NCBI GenBank assembly: GCA_041485845.1
Contig: JBGPKH010000155.1
Span: 1-15,326, forward strand
Direction: 5' to 3'
Length of the DNA: 15,326 nt
Source: OMOG01 sp041485845
GTDB taxonomy: Bacteria; Acidobacteriota; Terriglobia; Bryobacterales; Bryobacteraceae
Below the pieces are notes generated by a model. It saw only the letters and a list, made by a program, of their open reading frames with translations, ran no database searches and was not told where the DNA came from. The translations under genes and the position numbers were made by a program. How positions within the stretch are numbered: the first letter of the stretch is position 1; each line of letters starts with the position of its first letter. Shown piece after piece: positions 6,303 to 13,084 of the stretch.

Positions 6303-6884
6303 ATGCCCGTCCCCTGCGCACGCTGCGACACGCCCCTGCCGAAATGGGAGCTTGCCGCGGGCGATGCCGCCATCTGCACGTCGTGCGGCTCGAGCAACCA
6401 GGTGCGGGTCTTCCCCGCGCTTCTGTCGCAGTCCCACGTGCCGGTGCGCACCGAGGCCGCGCTCGATGGCGAAGCCGCCTGCTACGACCATCCCTCGAAG
6501 CGCGCGGTGGCTGCGTGCCACCAGTGCGGCCGCTTCGTCTGCCAGCTCTGTTCGGTGGAGTCCGGGAACGAGGTCTGGTGCCCGTCGTGCGTGGCGGCGG
6601 GCGCGGGAAAAGCCAGGTCCGCCAACCTGGACGCTTCGCGCACCCTCTACGATTCCACCGCCCTGATCCTGCCCCTGCTCTCCCTGCTGCTCTACCCCTT
6701 CACCCTCATCGCCGCGCCGGCCAGCCTGGTGCTCTCCGTGATGAAATGGAGCCGGCCCCTCAGCCTGGTGCGGCGCAACCGCTGGCGCTTCGTGGCCGCC
6801 GTCCTGATTTCGCTGACCGAGATCTGCCTGTGGACCGTGGGGATCGTCTACCTGATTTCCGGCCGATTCCGGGGGTCGAGATGA
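6303..6884 (+). CDS. Zinc-ribbon/B-box membrane protein (hypothetical)
   Basis: A 193-residue protein with two successive zinc modules and a membrane anchor. The first is a ribbon with Cys5, Cys8, Cys25 and Cys28. The second is B-box-like, with Cys60, His63, Cys72, Cys75, Cys80, Cys83, Cys93 and Cys96 in the order CYDH...CHQCGRFVCQLC...CPSC. Two to three hydrophobic segments follow (about 119-147 and 162-186). The B-box spacing is nearly the same as in the small gene at 7837, so the modules are probably related. Bacterial B-box proteins are mostly uncharacterised; protein-protein contact is the usual assumption. No Shine-Dalgarno sequence is obvious, and with a 7-base gap the gene is likely read by translational coupling. 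It overlaps the next gene by ATGA. Confidence 0.8.
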   Translation: MPVPCARCDTPLPKWELAAGDAAICTSCGSSNQVRVFPALLSQSHVPVRTEAALDGEAACYDHPSKRAVAACHQCGRFVCQLCSVESGNEVWCPSCVAAGAGKARSANLDASRTLYDSTALILPLLSLLLYPFTLIAAPASLVLSVMKWSRPLSLVRRNRWRFVAAVLISLTEICLWTVGIVYLISGRFRGSR

Positions 6885-7840
6885 GCGACTCCTACCGGCA
6901 GCTCCCCGGCCACCGCCGCGGATTCCTTCAGGGCGCCACCCTGTGGATCGCCTCCGACCATCTGCTCTCCGTGAGGTCCCTGCGCTTCCGCGAGGAATAC
7001 AAGCGATTCTATCTGCGCGATATTCAAGCCATCGTGGTGGCCGGCGGCTCCCGCTTCCACATCTCCACACGGGCCGCCGTGATCGCCGCGCTGTGGCTGG
7101 CGGTCTTTCTCGCCGCCCGTACTCGCGCCCCCTGGGCTTCGCTCGCCCTGGGGACCGCGGCCGTCTGCCTCTTCGTTTCCTGGCTGTACTTATCGTCCGC
7201 CCGCAGTTGCTCCTGCCGGATCTACACCGCGGTGAGCCGCGACAACCTACCCTCGATCTACCGAACGTGGACCGCGCGAAAATTCCTCGCCGAGGTGGAG
7301 CCGCGCATTCGCCAGGTGCAAGGCATCGTGGAAGGGAATTGGGCCAAGGCCCTCGAAGAACGCACCGTAGGACCGGCGGCCTTGCCGGTCAACGCTTCGA
7401 TGCACCCACCTGTCCCACACCCCGCCCGCACCCATACCCTGGCATCCGACATCTTCGTGGCCAGCCTGTTCGCCGACGCCGCCCTCAACATCCTGACCCT
7501 GCACTCCATGACGCGCACCGCACAGTGGATCTGGTACGGCCTGGCCGTTGTCGAAATCGCCGGCGCCGTCGTCATGTTTCTCCAGCACTACCGCGGCATT
7601 CTGCGGGCCGCGATGCAAAAGCTCGCCATCGCCACACTGATCGCACTGGGCTCCGTCTACTACCTGCGCCAGATCATGGCGGGCGTGGCCATGGGTAACC
7701 GCCCGTTTATGCCGGACCCCAGCGCGCTGGCCGCCCTTCCCAGCTACCTGCTGCTCCGCCAGGTGGATGCCGGAATCTGCGTGGTGCTCGGGCTGGTGGG
7801 TGCGGCTCTCATCCTGATGCCGCGCCAGGATCCAGTATGA
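6881..7840 (+). CDS. Polytopic membrane protein, possible PH-like N terminus (hypothetical)
   Basis: A 319-residue protein not assigned to a family. The ATG at 6881 is chosen because it overlaps the preceding stop by 4 bases; the frame stays open further upstream only as a shadow of the previous gene. Residues about 15-60 (TLWIASDHLLSVRSLRFREE, then FYLRDIQAIVVAG) resemble the start of bacterial PH-like membrane-associated domains, which is an inference. Hydrophobic segments are at about 64-80, 86-104, 190-208, 216-235, 247-266 and 296-313. A charged amphipathic stretch lies at 125-165. With zinc-module genes on both sides and ATGA overlaps at both ends, it is probably a partner of those proteins. 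Confidence 0.78.
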   Translation: MSDSYRQLPGHRRGFLQGATLWIASDHLLSVRSLRFREEYKRFYLRDIQAIVVAGGSRFHISTRAAVIAALWLAVFLAARTRAPWASLALGTAAVCLFVSWLYLSSARSCSCRIYTAVSRDNLPSIYRTWTARKFLAEVEPRIRQVQGIVEGNWAKALEERTVGPAALPVNASMHPPVPHPARTHTLASDIFVASLFADAALNILTLHSMTRTAQWIWYGLAVVEIAGAVVMFLQHYRGILRAAMQKLAIATLIALGSVYYLRQIMAGVAMGNRPFMPDPSALAALPSYLLLRQVDAGICVVLGLVGAALILMPRQDPV

Positions 7841-8151
7841 GCGGCCTCGCCATCCAACAACGCTGCTGGAACCACGAAGCCCGCGAGGCCGTCTGCCGCT
7901 GTCCCGGGTGCGGCCGCAACTTCTGCCGCGAATGTGTCACCGAGCACCAAGCCCGCCTGCTGTGCGCCTCCTGCCTGAACGCGCTGGTGCGCACCGGGGC
8001 GTCTCGCCAGACAGGCATGCGGCGCCTGCTCCCAACGGCCATCGCGCTAGCGGGCATCCTCCTCGCCTGGGTGGTCTTCTACGGCGCGGGCGAGGCCTTC
8101 CTCCTGATCAGCACGCGCATGGAGCAAACTGCTACGGAGCCGCGACCGTGA
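7837..8151 (+). CDS. Small B-box zinc-finger membrane protein (hypothetical)
   Basis: A 104-residue protein. The N-terminal half is a B-box-like zinc module with Cys10, His13, Cys22, Cys25, Cys30, Cys33, His37, Cys43 and Cys46 (CWNH...CPGCGRNFCREC...CASC), very close in spacing to the module at 6303. One transmembrane helix follows at about 65-90, so the zinc module is tethered to the membrane, probably on the cytoplasmic side. The start overlaps the previous stop (ATGA) and its own stop overlaps the next start (GTGA). The last five residues (TEPRP) and the stop lie in a 20-base sequence repeated at the end of the MarR gene, so the natural C terminus may have been replaced by repeat DNA. Confidence 0.8.
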   Translation: MSGLAIQQRCWNHEAREAVCRCPGCGRNFCRECVTEHQARLLCASCLNALVRTGASRQTGMRRLLPTAIALAGILLAWVVFYGAGEAFLLISTRMEQTATEPRP

Positions 8152-8152
8152 G
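8133..8152 (+). repeat. 20-base repeat copy at a stop/start junction
   Basis: TACGGAGCCGCGACCGTGAG is 18/20 identical to 4781-4800. Here it supplies both the TGA of the B-box gene and the GTG start of the next gene. With the hairpin at 8165-8186 it makes this junction look like inserted dispersed-repeat DNA that has been accommodated into the operon. Confidence 0.55.
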
Positions 8153-9737
8153 GGGCTGTGGGCCGGACGGGCCAGGAGGCCTGTCCCACTTAGAGGACGC
8201 CGTCCACCTGCTGCGCCAGGCGCCGCTCGCCACCTTCCTCTGTCACTGGACCGGCAGCCTGCCCTTCGCCCTTGGCCTGCTGCGCTACTGGAACGACATC
8301 ACCAATCCCCGCACCTCCGATTCCACTTGCGCTCTCGAAGCCCTGGTACTGGCGCTTCTGCTGCTCTGGATGAACTGCTGGCGCGCCGTGTTCGCGGGCC
8401 GTTTGCAGCGCCAACTCTCCGGCGCGACGGATACGCCGTGGACGCGCCTCCGCATTTGGCGGCTGGCCGCCGGCCAGGGCTTCTTCGGCGCGACCAAGCT
8501 CCCCATGATGGCCATCGCCCTGCTGGTGATGTTCCCGCTCGCCGCCACCGTCGCCTTCTATCGCAACACCGCGGTCCTGAGCGGCCGCGAGGATCTCGAC
8601 CCGCGGCAAGTCATGGCCCGGGCGCGGGAGTTGGCCGGCCGCCAAACCGCGCAAAGCTGGACCCTGCTTCCCATCCTGACCTTCCTGTGGCTCCTGGTCG
8701 CCGTGAACCTGGCGGTTTTCCTGGGACTCCTTCCGCAACTCGTCCGCATTCTCACCGGCTATGAATCCGCCTTCAGCCGCAGCGGCGCCTTTTTCGTCTT
8801 AAATCCGCTGTTCGCGATGCTCGTGATCGCGGTATCCTGGATCGCGTTCGATCCCTTCATCCAGGCGGTGTATGGCGTGCGCTGTTTCCGCGGAGAGTCG
8901 ATGGAAACCGGGGAAGATTTGCGCGCCGGACTCCGCCTGCTGCGCACTCCGGTTCTTGTGCTCCTCCTGGCCGTGGCCGTGAGCTCCTCCGCCGCCGTCT
9001 CTCGCGCCGCCGTTTCCTCCGCCGACCTGGAAAAGTCCGTCCAACAGACCATGCAGGCGCACGAATACGATTGGCGTCTCCCGCCCGCGCCGGCATCTGC
9101 GTCGAAGAGTCCCTGGCTGCTGCGCATGGCCGACCACATGATCGCCGGCATCCGCACCGCCAGCCGCGTGGTCGCCGATGCCTTCGGCCGTTTTATCCGC
9201 TGGATCTTCGGCGACCGTTTCCCGCAGTCGCAACCCGGCGCGCCCCCGAGCTCCGGCTTGCATTCGAGCATCTCCGTGCTCATGCTCGCGGTGGTCCTGC
9301 TGACCGCCTGGATGGCCTGGCGCAAGCGCCGTTCTCGCCGCGCGCAGCCCGCCGGAGCCGCAGTCGCTGGTCTGGAACCCGTCCGTCTGGATGCTGAAGA
9401 TCTCACTCCCGACCGTCTCCCCGAGGAAAGCTGGATCGAGCTTGCCGAGCGCTGCCTTCGCGAAGACAACTTGCGGCTTGCGCTGCGCGCGTTCTATCTG
9501 GCCAATCTCGCATGGCTCGGCCGGCGCGAGCTCATCACCATCCACCCCGGAAAGACCAACCGCGAGTACGAAGCGGAGTTGCGGCGCAGAGCGCGCGAGC
9601 ATGCCGAGGCGCGCGGCCTGTTTACCGCCAACATCGTAGCTTTCGAGCGCGCCTGGTACGGCATGCACGAAGTCGCCGGTGAAGACATTGCGGAATTCCG
9701 GCGGCGCACGGACGAAATGAAGCGGGTGGCCGCATGA
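8148..9737 (+). CDS. Polytopic membrane protein with C-terminal DUF4129
   Basis: A 529-residue membrane protein. The GTG at 8148 overlaps the previous stop (GTGA); no ATG suits the family, since the first in-frame ATG falls inside a membrane helix. Hydrophobic segments are at about 33-48, 62-82, 115-138, 172-200, 213-235 and 265-285. An extracytoplasmic stretch (about 287-370) and one more helix (372-391) follow. The cytoplasmic tail carries DUF4129 at about 440-510, with the signature ALRAFYLANLAWLGRRELI and then HPGKTNREYEAEL. DUF4129 typically occurs at the end of transglutaminase-like membrane proteins in MoxR/DUF58 operons; here no transglutaminase domain is seen. The first ten residues derive from repeat-like DNA. 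The role is unknown; the context says it belongs to the MoxR membrane module. Confidence 0.87.
   Translation: MRGCGPDGPGGLSHLEDAVHLLRQAPLATFLCHWTGSLPFALGLLRYWNDITNPRTSDSTCALEALVLALLLLWMNCWRAVFAGRLQRQLSGATDTPWTRLRIWRLAAGQGFFGATKLPMMAIALLVMFPLAATVAFYRNTAVLSGREDLDPRQVMARARELAGRQTAQSWTLLPILTFLWLLVAVNLAVFLGLLPQLVRILTGYESAFSRSGAFFVLNPLFAMLVIAVSWIAFDPFIQAVYGVRCFRGESMETGEDLRAGLRLLRTPVLVLLLAVAVSSSAAVSRAAVSSADLEKSVQQTMQAHEYDWRLPPAPASASKSPWLLRMADHMIAGIRTASRVVADAFGRFIRWIFGDRFPQSQPGAPPSSGLHSSISVLMLAVVLLTAWMAWRKRRSRRAQPAGAAVAGLEPVRLDAEDLTPDRLPEESWIELAERCLREDNLRLALRAFYLANLAWLGRRELITIHPGKTNREYEAELRRRAREHAEARGLFTANIVAFERAWYGMHEVAGEDIAEFRRRTDEMKRVAA
8165..8186 (+). repeat. Strong palindrome inside the start of the DUF4129 gene
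   Basis: GGACGGGCC (8165-8173) pairs with GGCCTGTCC (8178-8186) with one G-U wobble around an AGGA tetraloop. It starts 15 bases after the GTG codon, close enough to affect initiation in mRNA. Its form is REP-like, and it probably belongs with the adjacent 20-base repeat. Confidence 0.55.
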
Positions 9738-9744
9738 CAATGTG

Positions 9745-9783
9745 GGGCAGGTTGTCAACCTGCGGGCAGGTTGTCAACCCGCC
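9745..9783. repeat. Double palindromic REP-like element in the array
   Basis: GGGCAGGTTGTCAACC occurs twice (9745-9760 and 9764-9779, period 19). The first copy sits in a near-perfect palindrome GCAGGTTG-T-CAACCTGC (9747-9763) and the second in a similar one ending CAACCCGCC. This is the only sizeable gap (85 bases) in the array from 6303 to 14828. An in-frame GTG at 9742 would translate through it, but a better start exists at 9823, so it is treated as non-coding. It may stabilise or attenuate the message between the two halves of the array. Confidence 0.75.
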
Positions 9784-9822
9784 CTTGCTTGGTTGGCTCC
9801 CATGCAGCCCCACAAGGTGGTT

Positions 9823-10833
9823 ATGAGAAGCGCCGTGCTCCTGGTCCTTCTCGCCGCGGGCTTCACCGCCGGTGTCGTGTACCTCTTCGGCATCGAGTTC
9901 GCGGCCGGCGATCTCTATCCCGAATACTCCAGCCTGCGCAGCGACCCCATGGGCGCCAAGATGCTCTTCGACAGCCTGGCGCGCCTGCCCGGCGTGGCTA
10001 CCAGCCGCAATTACCTGCCGCTTGAAACCGTGCGCGAAGACGGCGCCACCGTGCTTCTGCTGGCCCTCGACGTCGGTTCGTTCGCCGAAGATGCCGAAGC
10101 CGTAAAGCGCGTCGAGCAGTTCGCCCGGCGCGGCAATCGCGCGATCGCCGCCCTGGCTGCCAAATCCGAAACCCACCTCGGCCTGGGAGGCGAGCTCGCC
10201 CGCGCGTGGCACGTCCGCTTCGCCATCGACGCGGACAAGAAGCACGTCCACAGGCTGTACTTCGCCGAAGCCCGCGAGTGGAATGTTCTCGACCGCGTCG
10301 CGCACAAGCTGCTCGCCATCGAGCGCGATTTCGGCAAAGGCAGCATCGTGCTGTTCGCCGAAAGCGACGATTTCACGAACCAATCCACGGTCTCCACCGA
10401 CCGCCTGGAGTTGATCTCCGCGGCCCTCGGCTCCTATCCGCGCATCGTATTCGACGAGCGCCACCTGGGAATCGCGGAGTCCGGCAGCGTCGTGGGGCTG
10501 GCGCGCCGATTCCATCTCACCGGGATGGCGCTGGGACTGGCCCTCTGCGCGGCGCTCTTCATCTGGAGGAACGCCTCCGCCTTTCCGCCGCCCGCCACGC
10601 GCGACGCGGTCCGCCTCTCGGGAAGGACCTCGCATGCCGGCCTGCTCACGCTTCTCCGCCGCCACATTCCGCCCGCCCGACTGGCCGCCGCCTGCTGGCA
10701 GGAATGGCTCGCCGTCAACCGCCGCGGCATCCCGCCCGACCGCCTCCAGCAGGCCGCCGCCATCGTCGGCGCCTCGGCCGACCCCCTCGAAGCCGTTCGC
10801 CAGGTGCAGAGCATCCTGAAAGGAAAATCTTGA
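9823..10833 (+). CDS. DUF4350 domain membrane protein
   Basis: A 336-residue protein anchored by an N-terminal helix (about 5-23) and a second helix (230-248), placing residues 24-229 outside the cytoplasm. The ATG at 9823 is preferred because AAGGTGG (9814-9820) is just upstream; starts at 9742 or 9802 would add residues encoded by the palindromic repeat or its edge. DUF4350 marks are YSSLRSDPMGAKMLFDSLAR near residue 36, a Rossmann-like middle (VLLLALDVGSF; RGNRAIAALAA), GSIVLFAESDDFTNQS (173-188) and FDERHLG (210-216). The cytoplasmic tail (250-336) is helical. DUF4350 proteins regularly accompany MoxR and DUF58 genes and are presumed membrane components of that system. It overlaps the MoxR start by TTGA. 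Confidence 0.87.
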   Translation: MRSAVLLVLLAAGFTAGVVYLFGIEFAAGDLYPEYSSLRSDPMGAKMLFDSLARLPGVATSRNYLPLETVREDGATVLLLALDVGSFAEDAEAVKRVEQFARRGNRAIAALAAKSETHLGLGGELARAWHVRFAIDADKKHVHRLYFAEAREWNVLDRVAHKLLAIERDFGKGSIVLFAESDDFTNQSTVSTDRLELISAALGSYPRIVFDERHLGIAESGSVVGLARRFHLTGMALGLALCAALFIWRNASAFPPPATRDAVRLSGRTSHAGLLTLLRRHIPPARLAAACWQEWLAVNRRGIPPDRLQQAAAIVGASADPLEAVRQVQSILKGKS

Positions 10834-11789
10834 CCCTCGACCAATTCCAATCCACCATCGAGTCCGTGCTCGCCGGCGTCCGCAAAGTGATCATCGGCCA
10901 GGACGACGCCATCCGCTATTCCCTCGTGGCGATCCTCTGCAACCAGCACGCGCTCATCGAAGGGGTCCCCGGCCTCGCCAAGACGCTGCTCGCGCGCACG
11001 CTGGCCGCGGTCCTCGGCTCCGAATTCAAGCGCATCCAGTTCACCCCCGACCTGATGCCCGCCGACATCACCGGCAACAACGTTTTCAATCTCCAGCGCA
11101 ACGAATTCTCGCTGGTCAAGGGTCCCCTGTTTACGACGTTTCTGCTGGCCGACGAAATCAACCGCGCGCCCGCCAAGACGCAATCGGCGCTCCTCGAAGC
11201 CATGCAGGAACGCACCGTGACCATCGATCGCGAAAGCTATCGCCTGTCGCCGAACTTCACCGTGTTCGCCACGCAGAACCCGATCGAGTCCGAAGGCACC
11301 TACCCGCTCCCCGAAGCCCAGAAGGACCGCTTCATGCTCAAGATCTCCATGACGTGGCCCGCCAACGACGAGGAGCTTTCGCTCGGCCGCCGCAGCCTCA
11401 ACGAACAGGCGCCCGAGGCCGTCCTGGAACGCGGTGAAGTGACCTCTTGCCTCTCCGAGCCGCAACTGGCCGAGCTGCGCGACGCGCTGGCGCTGATTCG
11501 CGTCACCGATCCGCTGGTCGATTACGCCGTGCAGGTGGTGCGCCGCACCCGCACCGACGAGAACATTCTGGTGGGCGCCGGTCCGCGCGCTACGCAGTCG
11601 CTGCTGCGGGCGTCGCGTGCGTGGGCTGCCCTCTCCGGCCGCGATTTCGTGAGCCCCGACGACATCCGCGCGGTGGCCTCGCCGGTGATCGAGCACCGCC
11701 TGCTGCTGCGTCCCGAATCGGAATTGGAAGGCATGCGGCCGAGCGAAGTACTCGACAAAATTCTGCACGAGGTGCCGGTTCCGCGATGA
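10830..11789 (+). CDS. MoxR family AAA+ ATPase
   Basis: A 319-residue cytosolic ATPase of normal MoxR length. The start is TTG at 10830, overlapping the previous stop (TTGA) and preceded by AGGAAAA; the resulting N terminus (TLDQFQSTIESVLAGVRKVIIGQDD) fits the family. Walker A is GVPGLAKT (45-52), Walker B LLADEIN (105-111), sensor 1 is in FATQNP (146-151), and the following EGTYPLPEAQKDRFM is the MoxR hallmark. The C-terminal helical lid is about 230-319. MoxR ATPases act as chaperone-like remodellers with vWA-domain partners; the DUF58 gene immediately downstream is the expected partner. All catalytic motifs look intact, so the module is probably functional. Confidence 0.96.
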   Translation: MTLDQFQSTIESVLAGVRKVIIGQDDAIRYSLVAILCNQHALIEGVPGLAKTLLARTLAAVLGSEFKRIQFTPDLMPADITGNNVFNLQRNEFSLVKGPLFTTFLLADEINRAPAKTQSALLEAMQERTVTIDRESYRLSPNFTVFATQNPIESEGTYPLPEAQKDRFMLKISMTWPANDEELSLGRRSLNEQAPEAVLERGEVTSCLSEPQLAELRDALALIRVTDPLVDYAVQVVRRTRTDENILVGAGPRATQSLLRASRAWAALSGRDFVSPDDIRAVASPVIEHRLLLRPESELEGMRPSEVLDKILHEVPVPR

Positions 11790-13084
11790 TCGTACCGTCG
11801 CATCGCCTGCTGCTCGACGCCGCGGCCATCGCGCTGCCGGCCGCGACCGCGGCCGGCCTCTCCCCCGCCCTGCTCGCGCCCTGCGCCGCCGTGCTGCTCG
11901 TCCTTGCAATCGTAGCCGCCATCGACGCCCTGCGCGCTTCGCAACGCATCGAGTCGCTCCAGGTCCGCACCCCGCTATTCCAGCGCTTCACGAAAGGCGT
12001 CGCCGCCGCGATCCCCATCACCATCGAAAATCATTCCGCAAGCCCGATCCCTTTCCGTCTAGCCGCAACCTTGCCCGAAGGAGTATCGGGTGGTGAAAGC
12101 CCCGGCCCCCGGCCCCTGGACCCTGGCCCCTGGCAAGTGGACTTCCCCGTCACCCCCGAACTCCGCGGCGATCACCGGCTCCCCGCGCTCCACCTGGAAA
12201 CGCCCTCGCCGCTCGGCCTGTGGCTCGTCCGCGCAGACCGCCACCCCGACTTCACCTTCCGCGTCTACCCCAATCTCCGCGATCGCGCCACCGCCGCGCT
12301 CTTCCTCAAAACCGCCGACCCCGGCCTGCGCATGCGGCGCCAGGTCGGCAAGGGCCGCGAGTTCGATAACCTCCGCCAATACCTGCCCGGCGACAGCTTC
12401 GAGGACATCCACTGGAAAGCCACCGCGCGCCGCGGATTCCCCGTCGTCAAGCTCTTCCAGGTGGAGCACGCGCAGGAAGTCTACGCGGTGATCGATTCCT
12501 CGCGCCTCTCCGCGCGCGAAGGCATCCTCGACAGCTACGTCAACGCCGCCCTGCACCTCGCGCTGGTCGCCGAGCGACAGGGCGACCGCTTCGGCCTGGT
12601 GACCTTCAGCGACCGCACCCATCGCTTCGTCCGCGCCCGCGGCGGCATGGACCATTTCCGCCTCTGCCGCGAGACTATCTACAACCTGCGCGCCGAGCGC
12701 GTCAGCCCCGATTTCCGCGAGGTCTTTACCAGCTTGCAGTTGAATCTGCGCCGCCGCTCGCTGCTCGTCTTCTTCACCTCGCTCGACGACGCCCTGCTGG
12801 CCGAGACCTTCGAGCACGAAGTCCCACTGCTGGCGCGCCGTCACCTGGTGGTGGTCAATGTCACCCGCACCGCCGCCATGCAGCAGCTCTTCACCGGCAC
12901 GCCCCCCGAGAGTCTCGATACCCTCTACGGAGGCCTCGCCGGCCAACTGCTGTGGAACCGCATGCGCACGCTGGCTCTCGCCCTGCAAAACCACGGCGTC
13001 AAGCTGGCCATCGTCAACCTCGACCGCATCAAAGCCGAAGTGACCGCCGAGTACCTCGAGGTGAAGCGGAGGCAGGCGCTATGA
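11786..13084 (+). CDS. DUF58 domain protein (vWA-like), MoxR partner
   Basis: A 432-residue protein with two hydrophobic segments near the N terminus (about 8-48) and a large soluble part. The DUF58 signature GKGREFDNLRQYLPGDSFED followed by IHWKATARRG lies at 188-217. A vWA-like fold follows (230-420). Its metal-site motif reads D237-S-S-R-L, so the third MIDAS position is not Ser, as is common in DUF58 members; metal binding may be weak. Residues 105-116 (SPGPRPLDPGPW) are encoded by a C/G-rich low-complexity repeat (12099-12133) that looks inserted within the extracellular-type beta domain. The ATG overlaps the MoxR stop (ATGA), and its own end overlaps the SpoIIM start. DUF58 proteins are the usual membrane or adaptor partners of MoxR ATPases. 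Confidence 0.94.
   Translation: MIVPSHRLLLDAAAIALPAATAAGLSPALLAPCAAVLLVLAIVAAIDALRASQRIESLQVRTPLFQRFTKGVAAAIPITIENHSASPIPFRLAATLPEGVSGGESPGPRPLDPGPWQVDFPVTPELRGDHRLPALHLETPSPLGLWLVRADRHPDFTFRVYPNLRDRATAALFLKTADPGLRMRRQVGKGREFDNLRQYLPGDSFEDIHWKATARRGFPVVKLFQVEHAQEVYAVIDSSRLSAREGILDSYVNAALHLALVAERQGDRFGLVTFSDRTHRFVRARGGMDHFRLCRETIYNLRAERVSPDFREVFTSLQLNLRRRSLLVFFTSLDDALLAETFEHEVPLLARRHLVVVNVTRTAAMQQLFTGTPPESLDTLYGGLAGQLLWNRMRTLALALQNHGVKLAIVNLDRIKAEVTAEYLEVKRRQAL
12099..12133. repeat. Low-complexity CCCGG/CCTGG repeat inside the DUF58 gene
   Basis: Successive units built on CCCCGG and CCCTGG encode a Pro/Gly-rich stretch in frame. Related text (GGACCCTGGCCCC) recurs at about 14863 in the trailing intergenic region, which suggests a dispersed short repeat that has entered a coding sequence without breaking the frame. 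Confidence 0.5.

Noticed and set aside
5180..6451. 423-codon minus-strand open frame opposite the DUF2911 and RDD genes
   Set aside because: The plus-strand genes have clear family motifs; the minus frame is a high-GC shadow rich in Gly, Ala, Asp and His.
8799..9758. 319-codon minus-strand open frame opposite the DUF4129 gene
   Set aside because: Shadow of a well-supported plus-strand gene, without a domain or RBS.
9742..9822. GTG start giving 27 extra residues on the DUF4350 protein
   Set aside because: The extra residues are encoded by the palindromic repeat, while the ATG at 9823 has an AAGGTGG RBS and leads directly into the membrane helix.
10434..11909. 491-codon minus-strand open frame opposite the MoxR gene
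   Set aside because: It is the antisense shadow of clear MoxR, DUF4350 and DUF58 coding sequence; the translation has no recognisable domain.
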